A stretch of DNA of 64,000 nucleotides, taken from assembly GCF_017976235.1 (NCBI RefSeq), contig NZ_JACVHC010000003.1:558001-622000 (forward strand). Direction: 5' to 3'. The stretch is from Pseudomonas anatoliensis (lineage in GTDB: Bacteria > Pseudomonadota > Gammaproteobacteria > Pseudomonadales > Pseudomonadaceae). The stretch's first letter is position 1, and each line of letters opens with the position of its first letter. The position numbers were made by a program, and so were the translations under genes. Below the pieces are notes generated by a model. It saw only the letters and a list, made by a program, of their open reading frames with translations, was not told the origin of the DNA and did no database searches. Positions 7,673-16,478 of the stretch are shown here, piece after piece.

Positions 7673-8742
7673 GATCCGGATCCGCCAACACTGCGCTCAA
7701 CCACCCTCGCCGGGATCTTCGAAGCCTTTCCCGCTTCCGACATACGCGATGCATATTGCTTGTACGCCGGCACCGCTCGCTCTTTATCGTTCATAGCCCA
7801 ATAGCTATCTGCGAGATTCAGGTAAGCCACCGTCCGCTCTGGGTTGTGTGCAATTACCGCATTCAACAGTTCAATGGACTCTACGTAGTAACCCGCTTCG
7901 CCGAGTAGAAAACCAAGGTCGTTGGACCAGCCAGGATGCTGTCGGAAGTAGTACTTTCCGGTGATATAACTCTCCGGAGAGCACGCGCCATGTGAGTCAT
8001 CGCCCATCAGTGCCTCACTCATCACTCTTTTGAAAGACCTGCTGTCACCCTTCCGATACGCCGCCAGCGCCGTATCCAGCAGGTCCGCCGAATAGACTGT
8101 CATGAGTTTTCTATAACCGTCCTGAGGTCCGCTAATGTTCGCAGCGCGCAGCTTTTGAAGAGCCTCGAACCCATCGAAGGACGCCAAAGTGATAGAGCCC
8201 AATGTCCGCACCGGCAACTCCGCCACGCTGATGAGCGAGCGATCGCAATACTCGTTGTTAACCAACTGCAATATTTGCTTTAGCTCAAACTGCCTTGAAA
8301 TTCTATTGAAGGCGAACAACAGGTTGAAGTTGTAAACCGCGTTATCTTCTTCGCTGGTTACCAGCGCGATGTAATCCCCGGCCTCAACGAACGGCTGCTT
8401 GACCACAGCTTCCTCAGCCTGCGGATCAATGACAGTCATGACGCCAGGGCGACCTTTGAGTACATGAACGCTGAATACACCCTGAAGCGCAGACGAGTAC
8501 TGACTCTTGATCAGAGGCAGCGCCTTCGACGTATCGAGCAAGATGTCCTCGTCACGCGCTTGTTCCGGCGCAATCAACAATCGGTTAGAAACTTCGTCCG
8601 CATCGCCCGCCAGCACAAACACCTTTTGCCGTGATGCATCACCCAGCAAGCTAGCCGGAATTTCCTTCAGGACTTGTGGGGCAGCGAGTGCGTATGAAGT
8701 GGTTAGCAGCCCAAGGCTCAACACGATAAAGCGGAAGAACAT
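7669..8742 (-). CDS. Exported protein with C-terminal TPR-like immunity-type module
   Basis: The 357-residue protein has a signal peptide ending near SYALAA and no recognised N-terminal domain. Residues about 255-350 carry a helical module (NDLGFLLGEAGYYVESIELL, AYLNLADSYWAMNDKERAV, YKQYASRMSEAGKASKIPAR) shared with the proteins at 8745-9593 and 19218-20072. The last of these follows a putative T6SS cell-wall effector and looks like its immunity protein, so this gene may be an orphan or diverged immunity gene. ATG 8742 is preferred to GTG 8748, which lies too close to the ribosome site. It starts directly after the upstream stop codon. Confidence 0.7.
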   Translation of the reverse strand: MFFRFIVLSLGLLTTSYALAAPQVLKEIPASLLGDASRQKVFVLAGDADEVSNRLLIAPEQARDEDILLDTSKALPLIKSQYSSALQGVFSVHVLKGRPGVMTVIDPQAEEAVVKQPFVEAGDYIALVTSEEDNAVYNFNLLFAFNRISRQFELKQILQLVNNEYCDRSLISVAELPVRTLGSITLASFDGFEALQKLRAANISGPQDGYRKLMTVYSADLLDTALAAYRKGDSRSFKRVMSEALMGDDSHGACSPESYITGKYYFRQHPGWSNDLGFLLGEAGYYVESIELLNAVIAHNPERTVAYLNLADSYWAMNDKERAVPAYKQYASRMSEAGKASKIPARVVERSVGGSGS

Positions 8743-8744
8743 AT

Positions 8745-9593
8745 TCACTCTTTCAGTCCCTGAATTTCGGATCGCTCAACGACGCGTTGCGGAATCTTCT
8801 GCGCTTTACCGGCGGCACTCATCGCGTCGCGGTACTCGCGGTAATAACGCTGCGCTTCTTCTTGCCGATCAAGTCGCCACAGCGAATCAGCCATGTTCAG
8901 CATCAGCACCGTGCGCTTGCCGACAGCCTCTACGCCGCGATAAAACTTAAGTGCCAACTCATCTCTACCGCCCTCGGCCAGATAAAAACCCAGGTCGTTG
9001 TACGCCTGAACATTTTGCGCCGGGGGATGGCACGCCATGTAGGACTCTGGACTTAGAAAGTTCAGGCTCGATTCGATGGACTCTGCGCGGGACTGCGCAG
9101 CTTTGATGGTCGAGATATATTTCAACCACTCCTTCGGGGACTCCGTTTCCAGGATAGGCGTAAGGACTTCACCATCTTCCGAAAACCACTGATTACCCAC
9201 CCATTTGCCGAGACAAAAACGAGGGGAACGCTCGGCCAGCACGCAACCGGTTTCCATGGAGATCACATCGCAATGCTGTTGCGACACGAGTTTTTCTTCT
9301 TGATTCTCGTCCGACAACATGCCGAAGACCACCGGGTCGAGCAATAAGGTTTTATTGTCAGGACTGAGCCAATCCGAGTGCCCATCGGCGCCAACATCAG
9401 CACTGAAGAGCGGGAAGGTTTTGCCGTTGGCGGTGAACCATGCGGTCGCCGAATCCACACCGGGCATCGTCCATTTTGTCGCTCTAAACGTCACGGAGTG
9501 CCCATCGATACCGACTATTGGCGGGTCCTCGGCGAGGGCACTTGTGGCGGCAAGAAGGCAGCTGATCATCAACACCCATTTAAGGCTGGCCAT
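8745..9593 (-). CDS. Exported TPR-module protein, paralogue of the putative immunity protein at 19218
   Basis: The 282-residue protein has a signal peptide (ATSALA). Its whole length follows the protein at 19218-20072: both have CDVISMETGC or CDVISLETGC, a Trp-rich middle with EDGEV or STGDV, ESYMACHPP or PSYMACYPP, and the C-terminal module (YNDLGFYLAEGG, LNMADSLWRLDRQEEAQRYY, YRDAMSAAGKAQKIPQRVVE). Since that homologue sits behind a cell-wall effector, I infer this is an orphan immunity-type protein acting in the periplasm. The ribosome site GAGGA lies seven bases before ATG 9593. The next upstream gene overlaps it by 14 bases. Confidence 0.75.
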   Translation of the reverse strand: MASLKWVLMISCLLAATSALAEDPPIVGIDGHSVTFRATKWTMPGVDSATAWFTANGKTFPLFSADVGADGHSDWLSPDNKTLLLDPVVFGMLSDENQEEKLVSQQHCDVISMETGCVLAERSPRFCLGKWVGNQWFSEDGEVLTPILETESPKEWLKYISTIKAAQSRAESIESSLNFLSPESYMACHPPAQNVQAYNDLGFYLAEGGRDELALKFYRGVEAVGKRTVLMLNMADSLWRLDRQEEAQRYYREYRDAMSAAGKAQKIPQRVVERSEIQGLKE

Positions 9594-10125
9594 AGACGAT
9601 CCTCTTCACCGCCGGGCTTTCTGACATTAACTGTCTCTTCGTAACGCCATAGGCCTTGATCAACTCTTCCCGAGATCCCTTCGAGCCAAAAGAGCGTTGG
9701 TTATTATCGAAGCTGTATTGCTCCAATCGCCCTGCTGTCGAGTAATACCCATGCCACTCCGCGCAGGCACCACAACCGCCATATCCGCCTATCGAAACAA
9801 GACTGCCCTTGGTGCCTTCCACGCAATCCATCCCCACAACAACATTGCTCAACATTTTCGTCTTCGCACCGTCGGAAGTGAGTTGTGAAACTTTGCTGAT
9901 ATCGCGTCGAAGCACTTTGCTACCGATGTTGATGGTCTGGTCGGAGCAGACCGGGATGACGTGGGTTTGCGCACCATCCACCGTCACCGATCGGCAGGAC
10001 GACACCAACACCACTTCAACACCGCCGCACTGCATGACATCGCGCTGAGTAAAGGCGTCCGAAGGCGCGGCGAGAGCTGGCGGAGAGAGCAGGAGCGAAA
10101 TACTGCCCGCGAGAAGACGGTTCAT
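9580..10125 (-). CDS. Exported Cys-rich hypothetical protein
   Basis: The 181-residue protein has a signal peptide (SPPALAA) and seven cysteines after it, including QCGG, SSCRS, PVCSD and a GGYGGCGACAEWHGYY segment that suggests a disulfide-bonded periplasmic fold. I do not recognise the family. ATG 10125 is chosen over ATG 10140 because AGGAG lies seven bases ahead of it. That ribosome site overlaps the end of the preceding gene, which points to coupled translation. By position it belongs to the row of exported inhibitor-like genes, but no specific role can be assigned. Confidence 0.6.
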   Translation of the reverse strand: MNRLLAGSISLLLSPPALAAPSDAFTQRDVMQCGGVEVVLVSSCRSVTVDGAQTHVIPVCSDQTINIGSKVLRRDISKVSQLTSDGAKTKMLSNVVVGMDCVEGTKGSLVSIGGYGGCGACAEWHGYYSTAGRLEQYSFDNNQRSFGSKGSREELIKAYGVTKRQLMSESPAVKRIVYGQP

Positions 10126-10129
10126 CCAC

Positions 10130-10636
10130 TCACTCCTCATCCATCGGCAACGATTCCACGTCGGTCATGCTCAGCAGCCGGAATTCGTTGTTCACAAATT
10201 CGTAGTAACGGTCCCGGTTACCACTTTCCAAAGAATTCCCCTGCGCATCTTCTTCGCCGTCGAGCGTGATGCCGGAGACGATGATCAAGCGGCTGTCGGG
10301 CTGGTAGACCATGCCTAAGGTGCTGCCGTCGTAAGCATTCGGCAGACCGCCAACAACCTCACCGGTCTGGGCATCCAGCACTTCGCCGCAAATGGCGCTG
10401 CCGCCACAGCCGAGTCTGTTCAGGATGTAGTGGCCGGCAAAGTTGACCTTGCCTTTTAGGACTTGCACCCGTGCCTGATCCATCAATGGGCTGCTGTTCT
10501 CTTGCGGAACCAACTTATGGTTGGGGCCGGTGAAAACGGGCGAGACGGTGTAATCCTTGAAGGTTGGATCGGCGGCGAAAGCCATGGACGCGGCAACCAA
10601 TATCAAGCTGCCGAGAACAATCGAAAATCCTTTCAC
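10130..10636 (-). CDS. Exported hypothetical protein
   Basis: The 168-residue protein has a signal peptide (ASMAFA) and a compact domain with KGKVNFAGHYILNRLGCGG, SAICGEVLDAQTGEVVGGLP and SRLIIVSGITLDGEE. That pattern is seen in a group of small exported proteins of unknown function that I cannot name with certainty. It uses GTG 10636 with CGGAG seven bases upstream. It lies four bases from the next gene and 35 bases after the previous one, as part of the same train. A periplasmic location is likely and the function unknown. Confidence 0.6.
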   Translation of the reverse strand: MKGFSIVLGSLILVAASMAFAADPTFKDYTVSPVFTGPNHKLVPQENSSPLMDQARVQVLKGKVNFAGHYILNRLGCGGSAICGEVLDAQTGEVVGGLPNAYDGSTLGMVYQPDSRLIIVSGITLDGEEDAQGNSLESGNRDRYYEFVNNEFRLLSMTDVESLPMDEE

Positions 10637-10671
10637 GTAGTAACTCCGTAAATGCAGTGGGGACCGTCGAC

Positions 10672-11181
10672 TTACTCGGACTGCCCTTCATAACGCTCTG
10701 TCTGCGGGTTGAATTGCCACAGATGGGTTCGGGTCATGGCCTCTTTGCCCTTGTAGCGGATCTGGCCGCGCTTATCGCGGATGTAGGAGTAGATCTCGAT
10801 GTCTTTTACATCGCCGCCGTTCCTAGGCGGACCGTCCAGTACCTTGATCCCGGCGAAGTAATCACCGCCCGTGTGTTTCAAGTAACCGCGGCACTGGATC
10901 AGGAAGGCATACGTCATATCACCTGCTGAGCCGTGACTTGAATATGAGAGAAAAATGAAGTCATCCTGGCCGTCGCCATTAAGGTCACCCTGATACACGA
11001 CCTTGCCCTTTTCCAGGGAAAAATGACCGTCGTAGAACGACGAATGCACATCAATCTTTCGATCTGCACTTTCCATCCATTGCGAGAGAAAGTTCTTGGT
11101 ATCGCTACTCTCGTTGCACAGATCCGTCGCCATGCCAGCCATTGGCATACAGCTCATCAATAACATCAGCAGTCGTTTCAC
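10672..11181 (-). CDS. Exported protein with FG-GAP/VCBS-like Ca motif, XAC2610-like
   Basis: The 169-residue protein has a signal peptide (AGMA), then a GDLNGDGQDDFIFLSY segment, the Asp-rich loop typical of FG-GAP/VCBS repeats, followed by YAFLIQCRGYLKHTGGDYF. XAC2610 of Xanthomonas, a periplasmic inhibitor of a secreted lysozyme-like effector, has this kind of loop, and I suggest a distant likeness only. It starts with GTG 11181, overlaps the stop codon of the upstream 816-residue gene by four bases (GTGA) and has AAGGA six bases ahead. It is therefore translationally coupled to the hydrolase-phosphotransferase fusion. Confidence 0.6.
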   Translation of the reverse strand: MKRLLMLLMSCMPMAGMATDLCNESSDTKNFLSQWMESADRKIDVHSSFYDGHFSLEKGKVVYQGDLNGDGQDDFIFLSYSSHGSAGDMTYAFLIQCRGYLKHTGGDYFAGIKVLDGPPRNGGDVKDIEIYSYIRDKRGQIRYKGKEAMTRTHLWQFNPQTERYEGQSE

Positions 11182-13628
11182 TTCATATCCTTCGAATTGA
11201 TCAATTCCAAATCCCCATCCCGATAAACCACCTCACACCCCACCCACGCCGGATCAACCTGCGGCATCACCGCCGATGGCTTGCGCAACTCACGCAACAG
11301 CGTCGAGCCATGCGACAACCGCCCACCCATCCGCGCAATCACCGCCCGCGCAGCTTGATAGTGCGCATGACGTCCCGGATCAAGCGTGTCCTCCAGCAAA
11401 ATGTCCTTCCCGAGAACACCCCGCACCTGCCCCGGATAAATCATGAATCCGGTGGCCTGCTCCGCACCTTCGCGACCGTCCTGCCAGAAGCTGCCGTCGC
11501 GGCTGCGTACGTCCGGATGCGGCGCGAACCAGTGCTCGCGATCCGCCAGCGGCATGGCGTGGTGCAGGCGGAAGAAGATGCGCATCAGGTTGTCGCGATA
11601 CCACTCTCGCACTTGCAGGTAGTAACCGCGCAGGCCCGGCAGGCCGGTCGCGTTGGCGAGGCGGATTAGCCGTGACCATTGTGGGAATGGCTGGAGCGGC
11701 AATTCGCTCGCCGCTGGCCGAGGGGTGGCCGGGTCGGTCTCCCAAGGCAAACGATGCGGGCTGTTTTCAAGGTTGTCGTACGCGGTCGGCGGGCGGCCCA
11801 GCCAGTCGCCGCCACTGCTGGCCAGTGCCGTGGCGATGCACAGATTGCCTTGCACCACGAACACGTAAAACCGGGTGAACCAGTCCGCCAGTTGCTGGCC
11901 GTCGGCACCCTGGGCGACGAGGTCGGTCAACTCCTGATCGAAACGCTGCAAACCACGCTCAAGGGTCAGCAGATGACCTCGGGCGATGCGTTGCATACGC
12001 AGGAACAGCGGCAACGAGCGCAGCACTTTCAGCGGTTGCCACGGCAGATACGGGGTCGCGCCGCCGACTTCACCGGCGTAGTTGCTGGCGCTGATGCCCC
12101 AGTCGGCGAGTCGGGCGAGGAACAGGTCGTTGTTGATGTAGGACGCGCCGCCGAACACGGCAGTGAACGGCTCGTTGTCCTGCAACACCCGCGCATCCCA
12201 CCGCGCCATGATCGCCGGGATACTCGCCGCCGCGCGGCGCTGAGCGTACTCGACAAAAACGCTCGGTTGCGGCGGCAGGATCTCGGCGATGTTCGCGGCG
12301 GTGAGGTGCCGGCGCCAGCCGTAGTCGCTGATCGGCCGGTATTGCAGCAGCCACAGTTGTGAGCCGTCCCAGGCCCATTCGACGTCGCCGGGCACGTAGT
12401 GGAATACGCGCAATACGTCTTGCAAGAAACGCCAGAGCAGGTCTTCGGTCAAGCCGTGGGATGGCGTGAACGCGCCGCTACGCCAGGCATCGCCAACCCG
12501 CGAAAGCGTTGCCCGCGAAGGGCTGACGTGACCGTCGGCCAGCGATTCGAGATGGCCTTCAACCCATTCGAGTTCTACCGAGAGATGTCGCACGAAAGCG
12601 ATCCCGGACACTACCGGCGTGATGAAGCGTTGCACCACCACTTCCTCGACGCCTTCGGCGGTCAATTCGGCGATGCGCGTTGGCACGTTGGCGGTCGGCT
12701 CGCGCAGGAAAGTCGTGCTCAACCCGGCGTTGGCCGAGTCGGCCTGATCTTCGCCGTAACTGGAGGAGCGCACCGCCCAGGTCACGTCGGGTTGGGCGGC
12801 GAGAAACGCAGGCAGACGCGGATCAGCGCAATCGTTGAGCGTCAGTGCCGCCGGCACCGGTTGCCGGGCCAGCTCAGCCAAGCGCAAACGCCCGCCCTTG
12901 GTGTGCGCAACAAACCCGCGCTCGCCCGACTCCAGCCACTGCGCGAACTGCGCGGGCGAGTCGATCCACGGGTAGTGACCCCAACCGGGTTTGAGGCTGA
13001 TGGTCAGATCAGCGCGAGCGAGAATCGCCGACCACGCCGCCGCTTGCTCGATGCCCAGCACGTTGTCCTGATCGCCCCAAACCAGCTCGACCGGATCGGT
13101 GATCCACTCCAGCAGCGGCAGCGCGGTGTCGGCCCGCACCAGATCCCAGTGCGGCACGAATGCCCGGCAGCGCGCATAACCGGCGCCCATGCGCTGGTAC
13201 TGCGCGGGCGTCCAGGTCTGATTGGAAAACTTGCGCGCGAACAGCGTGGGTTTGTTCGACAGCAGCCAGTGAATGGTCTTGCGGATTGGCAGTGGTGACA
13301 TCAGCGCCGGTAGCCGCCGCTGCCACAAAAACGCCCCGACCGGCGCCAGCAAAACACTGCGCGAAAAGTGCCCGGGCCGCCGTTGCAACGCATGCAACAC
13401 CAGCAAAGCATTGACCCCGACCGCCATGATCGCGCTGCCCTTTTGCGTCATCGCCAGCAAGGTCTCGGCGTAGGCCGCGAGATCCTCGCAGGGTGGCTGC
13501 GGATTGGCGCCGAAGCCCGGCAACTCCAGCGGCACCACGTCGTAGCGCTGAAAGTGCGGCAACGCATCGTCCCACCAATCGGCGGCGCTGCCGTTGCCGG
13601 CCAGCAGGTACATCAAGGGCTTGCTCAT
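11178..13628 (-). CDS. Alpha/beta-hydrolase fused to PEP-synthase / rifampin-phosphotransferase-like module
   Basis: An 816-residue cytoplasmic protein. Residues 1-240 form an alpha/beta-hydrolase fold that keeps Asp186 (WGDQD) and His218 (GWGHYPW) but has Asn73 at the nucleophile elbow (GVNAL) in place of Ser. Residues about 265-445 are a PPDK-type ATP-binding domain (WAVRSSSYGEDQADSANAGL, VVVQRFITPVVSGIAF, DVEWAWDGSQLWLLQYRPI). A helical region of unknown role follows. Residues about 755-800 form the swivelling phosphohistidine domain (GGRLSHGSTLLREL, His773). The PEP-binding barrel of PEP synthase is absent, as in rifampin phosphotransferase. The predicted chemistry is ATP-driven phosphoryl transfer through His773 to an unknown acceptor. 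ATG 13628 has GAGGA six bases ahead and follows the epimerase gene by nine bases. Confidence 0.8.
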   Translation of the reverse strand: MSKPLMYLLAGNGSAADWWDDALPHFQRYDVVPLELPGFGANPQPPCEDLAAYAETLLAMTQKGSAIMAVGVNALLVLHALQRRPGHFSRSVLLAPVGAFLWQRRLPALMSPLPIRKTIHWLLSNKPTLFARKFSNQTWTPAQYQRMGAGYARCRAFVPHWDLVRADTALPLLEWITDPVELVWGDQDNVLGIEQAAAWSAILARADLTISLKPGWGHYPWIDSPAQFAQWLESGERGFVAHTKGGRLRLAELARQPVPAALTLNDCADPRLPAFLAAQPDVTWAVRSSSYGEDQADSANAGLSTTFLREPTANVPTRIAELTAEGVEEVVVQRFITPVVSGIAFVRHLSVELEWVEGHLESLADGHVSPSRATLSRVGDAWRSGAFTPSHGLTEDLLWRFLQDVLRVFHYVPGDVEWAWDGSQLWLLQYRPISDYGWRRHLTAANIAEILPPQPSVFVEYAQRRAAASIPAIMARWDARVLQDNEPFTAVFGGASYINNDLFLARLADWGISASNYAGEVGGATPYLPWQPLKVLRSLPLFLRMQRIARGHLLTLERGLQRFDQELTDLVAQGADGQQLADWFTRFYVFVVQGNLCIATALASSGGDWLGRPPTAYDNLENSPHRLPWETDPATPRPAASELPLQPFPQWSRLIRLANATGLPGLRGYYLQVREWYRDNLMRIFFRLHHAMPLADREHWFAPHPDVRSRDGSFWQDGREGAEQATGFMIYPGQVRGVLGKDILLEDTLDPGRHAHYQAARAVIARMGGRLSHGSTLLRELRKPSAVMPQVDPAWVGCEVVYRDGDLELINSKDMK

Positions 13629-13637
13629 GGACGATCC

Positions 13638-15050
13638 TCAGGTCAGATCGCGCAGAGCGGCGTCGAGGGTGGGATAACGGAATGTGTAGCCGGCCTCGGT
13701 CAAACGCTGCGGCACCACGCGCTGACCGTCGAAGAACAACTGCGCCATCTCCCCTGCCATAGCACGCACTGGCGCAGCGGGAATGTGGAACCACACCGGG
13801 CGCTTGAGGACTTTGCCGGCCTGCTCGGCGAACGCGGCCTGACTGACCGTTTCGGGCGCGACCATGTTGTAGGTGCCACACAGAATGTCGTCGTTGAAGG
13901 CCTGCGCGATCACCTGAAGCACATCGTCGCGATGCACCCAGCTCATGATCTGCCGACCGTCACCCATGCGCCCGCCGAAGCCCAGACGGAACGGCATCAG
14001 CAACGGTGTCAACGCACCGCCCGGGCCGAACACCACGCCGAGGCGCAGCACCACCTGACGCACGCCAAACTCGGTGGCCGGTTGCGCGGCGGCTTCCCAA
14101 CGCACACAGAGTTCAGCCATGAAACCGTCGCCCTTGCCGGCGTGTTCGTCGAGGCTTTCGCTGGCATCGCGCACGCCGTAGTAGCCGATGGCCGAGGCTT
14201 GAATCCATAGCGCTGGTTTGTGCTTGGTGTTCTTCAGCCAGGTCATCAGTGCTTCGGTTGTGCCGACTCGGCTGGCGAGCAGTTGAGCCTGACGTTTCGG
14301 AGTCCAACGTGGGCCGGCAACCGGCGCGCCTGCGAGGTTGATCACCACATCGAAGGTTTCATCGTGGCTGAGTTCGCTCAGGGACTGCACGCTGCGAACG
14401 CGACCGCCGAACAGATTGGCTGCTTTTAACGGATCACGTGCCAGCACACTCACAGTGTGGCCGGCGTCGAGTAATTGGTTGATCACGGCCTCACCAATAA
14501 ACCCGGTACCGCCGGTGATCAGCACACGCTTGTGGGCGCTGCCGGCAAACGGGTTGGACGTGCTCTGAGTCTTTACTCGAGGGGATTTTCGACGGTCATG
14601 GCGATACAGACAGACCAGCGGCGGCAACAGCAGCAACAGCGCAAAACCGTCGAGCCACAGGTGCGACCAGACCTGTTGTTGCGCTGACAGCCACATATCC
14701 TGCGGCGCCCATAACAGGATGCCGGCGATCAACCAGCCCCACACCATCGGCGCTTTCGAGCGATTGCCGATGTGCACCAGCGCGAGCATGTACAGCGAAT
14801 AACTTTGCAGCGTCGCACCGAAGAGTGCGAGCCACCAGACCTGTTGTTCGTGGCCGGCGGCGGGTACTGCGTCGGCGCCCCAGAATGCCAGTTCGAGAAC
14901 TTGCAGATAGCCGTCGAGTAAACCGGAATGCCCGGCCCAGGTCAGGGTGAGACCGGCGAGTATGTGCACGATCGCGGCGGCGTACAGCCAGAGCACTAGC
15001 GCGGTGCGAAGCGAGGTCGAGGGGGCTGGCATTCCGTGTCCTGAGCGCAT
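13638..15050 (-). CDS. TIGR01777 family NAD(P)-epimerase with N-terminal membrane domain
   Basis: A 470-residue protein. Residues about 15-150 hold four hydrophobic segments (DoxX-like), then a basic linker and an extended short-chain dehydrogenase domain with a Rossmann motif (LITGGTGFIGEAV), INLAGAPVAGPRWTPKRQ, ASAIGYYGVRD and the C-terminal DUF1731 tail (LFFDGQRVVPQRLTEAGY). YfcH-type members are usually soluble and about 300 residues long, so the membrane front end is an addition. The substrate is unknown. The short gap to the hydrolase-phosphotransferase fusion suggests a shared pathway. An alternative start is ATG 15032. Confidence 0.85.
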   Translation of the reverse strand: MRSGHGMPAPSTSLRTALVLWLYAAAIVHILAGLTLTWAGHSGLLDGYLQVLELAFWGADAVPAAGHEQQVWWLALFGATLQSYSLYMLALVHIGNRSKAPMVWGWLIAGILLWAPQDMWLSAQQQVWSHLWLDGFALLLLLPPLVCLYRHDRRKSPRVKTQSTSNPFAGSAHKRVLITGGTGFIGEAVINQLLDAGHTVSVLARDPLKAANLFGGRVRSVQSLSELSHDETFDVVINLAGAPVAGPRWTPKRQAQLLASRVGTTEALMTWLKNTKHKPALWIQASAIGYYGVRDASESLDEHAGKGDGFMAELCVRWEAAAQPATEFGVRQVVLRLGVVFGPGGALTPLLMPFRLGFGGRMGDGRQIMSWVHRDDVLQVIAQAFNDDILCGTYNMVAPETVSQAAFAEQAGKVLKRPVWFHIPAAPVRAMAGEMAQLFFDGQRVVPQRLTEAGYTFRYPTLDAALRDLT

Positions 15051-15099
15051 TCCTTGGGGGTGGGGAGTTTAAAGGAAAAGCTTGGGGTTTCGGGGGTTG

Positions 15100-16467
15100 T
15101 CAGTAGCAGTGGCTGGGTTTGATTGGCGTGGTGGAGTTTTTCTTCAAGTGTTCCAAACCGAAACTCGCGCCTTCGCTACCCTTCGCGAGAGCCAGTTGAT
15201 AACAGGCCATGGCTCGGGATGGATCTTTGGTACCCCATTCGCCGCTCGCGAAGGTAGATCCCAACTTGCTGATCGCGTTGGCATCGCCCATTTTCACGGC
15301 GCCCATCAGTGCCTGCTCTGCAAGCGCAGGATTTTTGCAGGGACCATCAAATGTTAGCTCGTTGCCGTCGCAGTAAAACTCGGAAAGCCCCATCGCACCG
15401 TTCGGCAAAGTGGTGGCCGCTGCTTTGAATAGTGACTCCAAAGTATCCGTCGGCACCTGCGGCGCCATGCCCGAGAGACTCAGAATGGCTGCTTTATAAC
15501 TGGCGAGTGGGTCTCCGGAGTGCGCTGCACATAATAAGTTTTCTAGCGTGGCCTCAAACAACTCAACGGTGCGAGGCTGGTCTTCCGGCGCACCCAATGC
15601 TTCGAACGCCTCGGCACGCTGGAAACAGAAACTTTCTTTCTTGCTCATCGTCGGCGTGCTCGCCGCTACCAGGTCTTTTTCCCGAATCGACCAGTCTTCA
15701 ACACCCTCGAGCACCCAACACGCCTGCCGGGAAAAGTTGAAGGCTTTGACGTTGCTCCAACCGGCGCGTCGATCCACAACAGTGGAATGGCTGTCGTCGT
15801 ATTCCCAAATCACAACACCCGGGGTTTTGCGAGATTCGATAGGCGCCATCAACGGATAGGCCAACCCAGCCCCCTTCTCGCCCGTGGTCACCGGTTCGAA
15901 ACGACCCGATTCGGCCTTTGGCTTTAATACCAGCGATTTGACGGTAAACGCAGTGAGCCGGCGCTGTGCTTCGATATCGGCAGAAAACACTGCCAGGAAC
16001 GGTAAGAAATCCTCGGATGGACAAGCGTCGCTGGCATTGCCTTTATCGGATAGATGCGCGGACTGTTCCGGCGCAATCTTGTCCAGATACGCCGAACGCT
16101 CGCGACTCATTCTGGCGATACACGAGTTGACGGCGAACACATGCGCTGGCATCCCCGTCTCGATTTCGAATGCCTCCAACGGACAATTCGTATCGCGCAA
16201 TTTCAGCCACGCACGCTGCGACTCCTTGACCTTCGCCGCGTACTCCGCGCCCAACACCGGATCTGTTCGATAGTCAGATTCAAGCCGCGTCATCAGCTGC
16301 TTGTAGCTGACGTTCAACTGCGCATCGGCAACCTGCTTCGCCGCCTCCGAGCAAGGCACCATTTCCAGACTTGAGGTGACCTGGCTGCAGTCATCCTGCG
16401 CATAGACCGCTGAAACTGGCAGCAGCATGGCCAGCAGGGTAAAAACAAAACGGTTCACTGTGTTCAT
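15100..16467 (-). CDS. Exported LprI/DUF1311 N-domain protein with Sel1-like C-terminus
   Basis: The 455-residue protein has a signal peptide (VSAVYA), then a DUF1311/LprI domain (about 20-130: CSQVTSSLEMVPCSEAAKQV, LNVSYKQLM, SQRAWLKLRDTNCPLEAFE). An unassigned middle part follows, then a C-terminal Sel1-like repeat region (GDANAISKLGSTFASGEWG, PSRAMACYQLALAKGSEGA). LprI relatives inhibit lysozyme, so a periplasmic anti-lysozyme role is plausible. ATG 16467 is chosen because the signal peptide begins there, although AAGG lies directly against it. The ATG at 16512 would add 15 non-signal residues. Confidence 0.7.
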   Translation of the reverse strand: MNTVNRFVFTLLAMLLPVSAVYAQDDCSQVTSSLEMVPCSEAAKQVADAQLNVSYKQLMTRLESDYRTDPVLGAEYAAKVKESQRAWLKLRDTNCPLEAFEIETGMPAHVFAVNSCIARMSRERSAYLDKIAPEQSAHLSDKGNASDACPSEDFLPFLAVFSADIEAQRRLTAFTVKSLVLKPKAESGRFEPVTTGEKGAGLAYPLMAPIESRKTPGVVIWEYDDSHSTVVDRRAGWSNVKAFNFSRQACWVLEGVEDWSIREKDLVAASTPTMSKKESFCFQRAEAFEALGAPEDQPRTVELFEATLENLLCAAHSGDPLASYKAAILSLSGMAPQVPTDTLESLFKAAATTLPNGAMGLSEFYCDGNELTFDGPCKNPALAEQALMGAVKMGDANAISKLGSTFASGEWGTKDPSRAMACYQLALAKGSEGASFGLEHLKKNSTTPIKPSHCY

Positions 16468-16478
16468 CCTTGAGTCAT

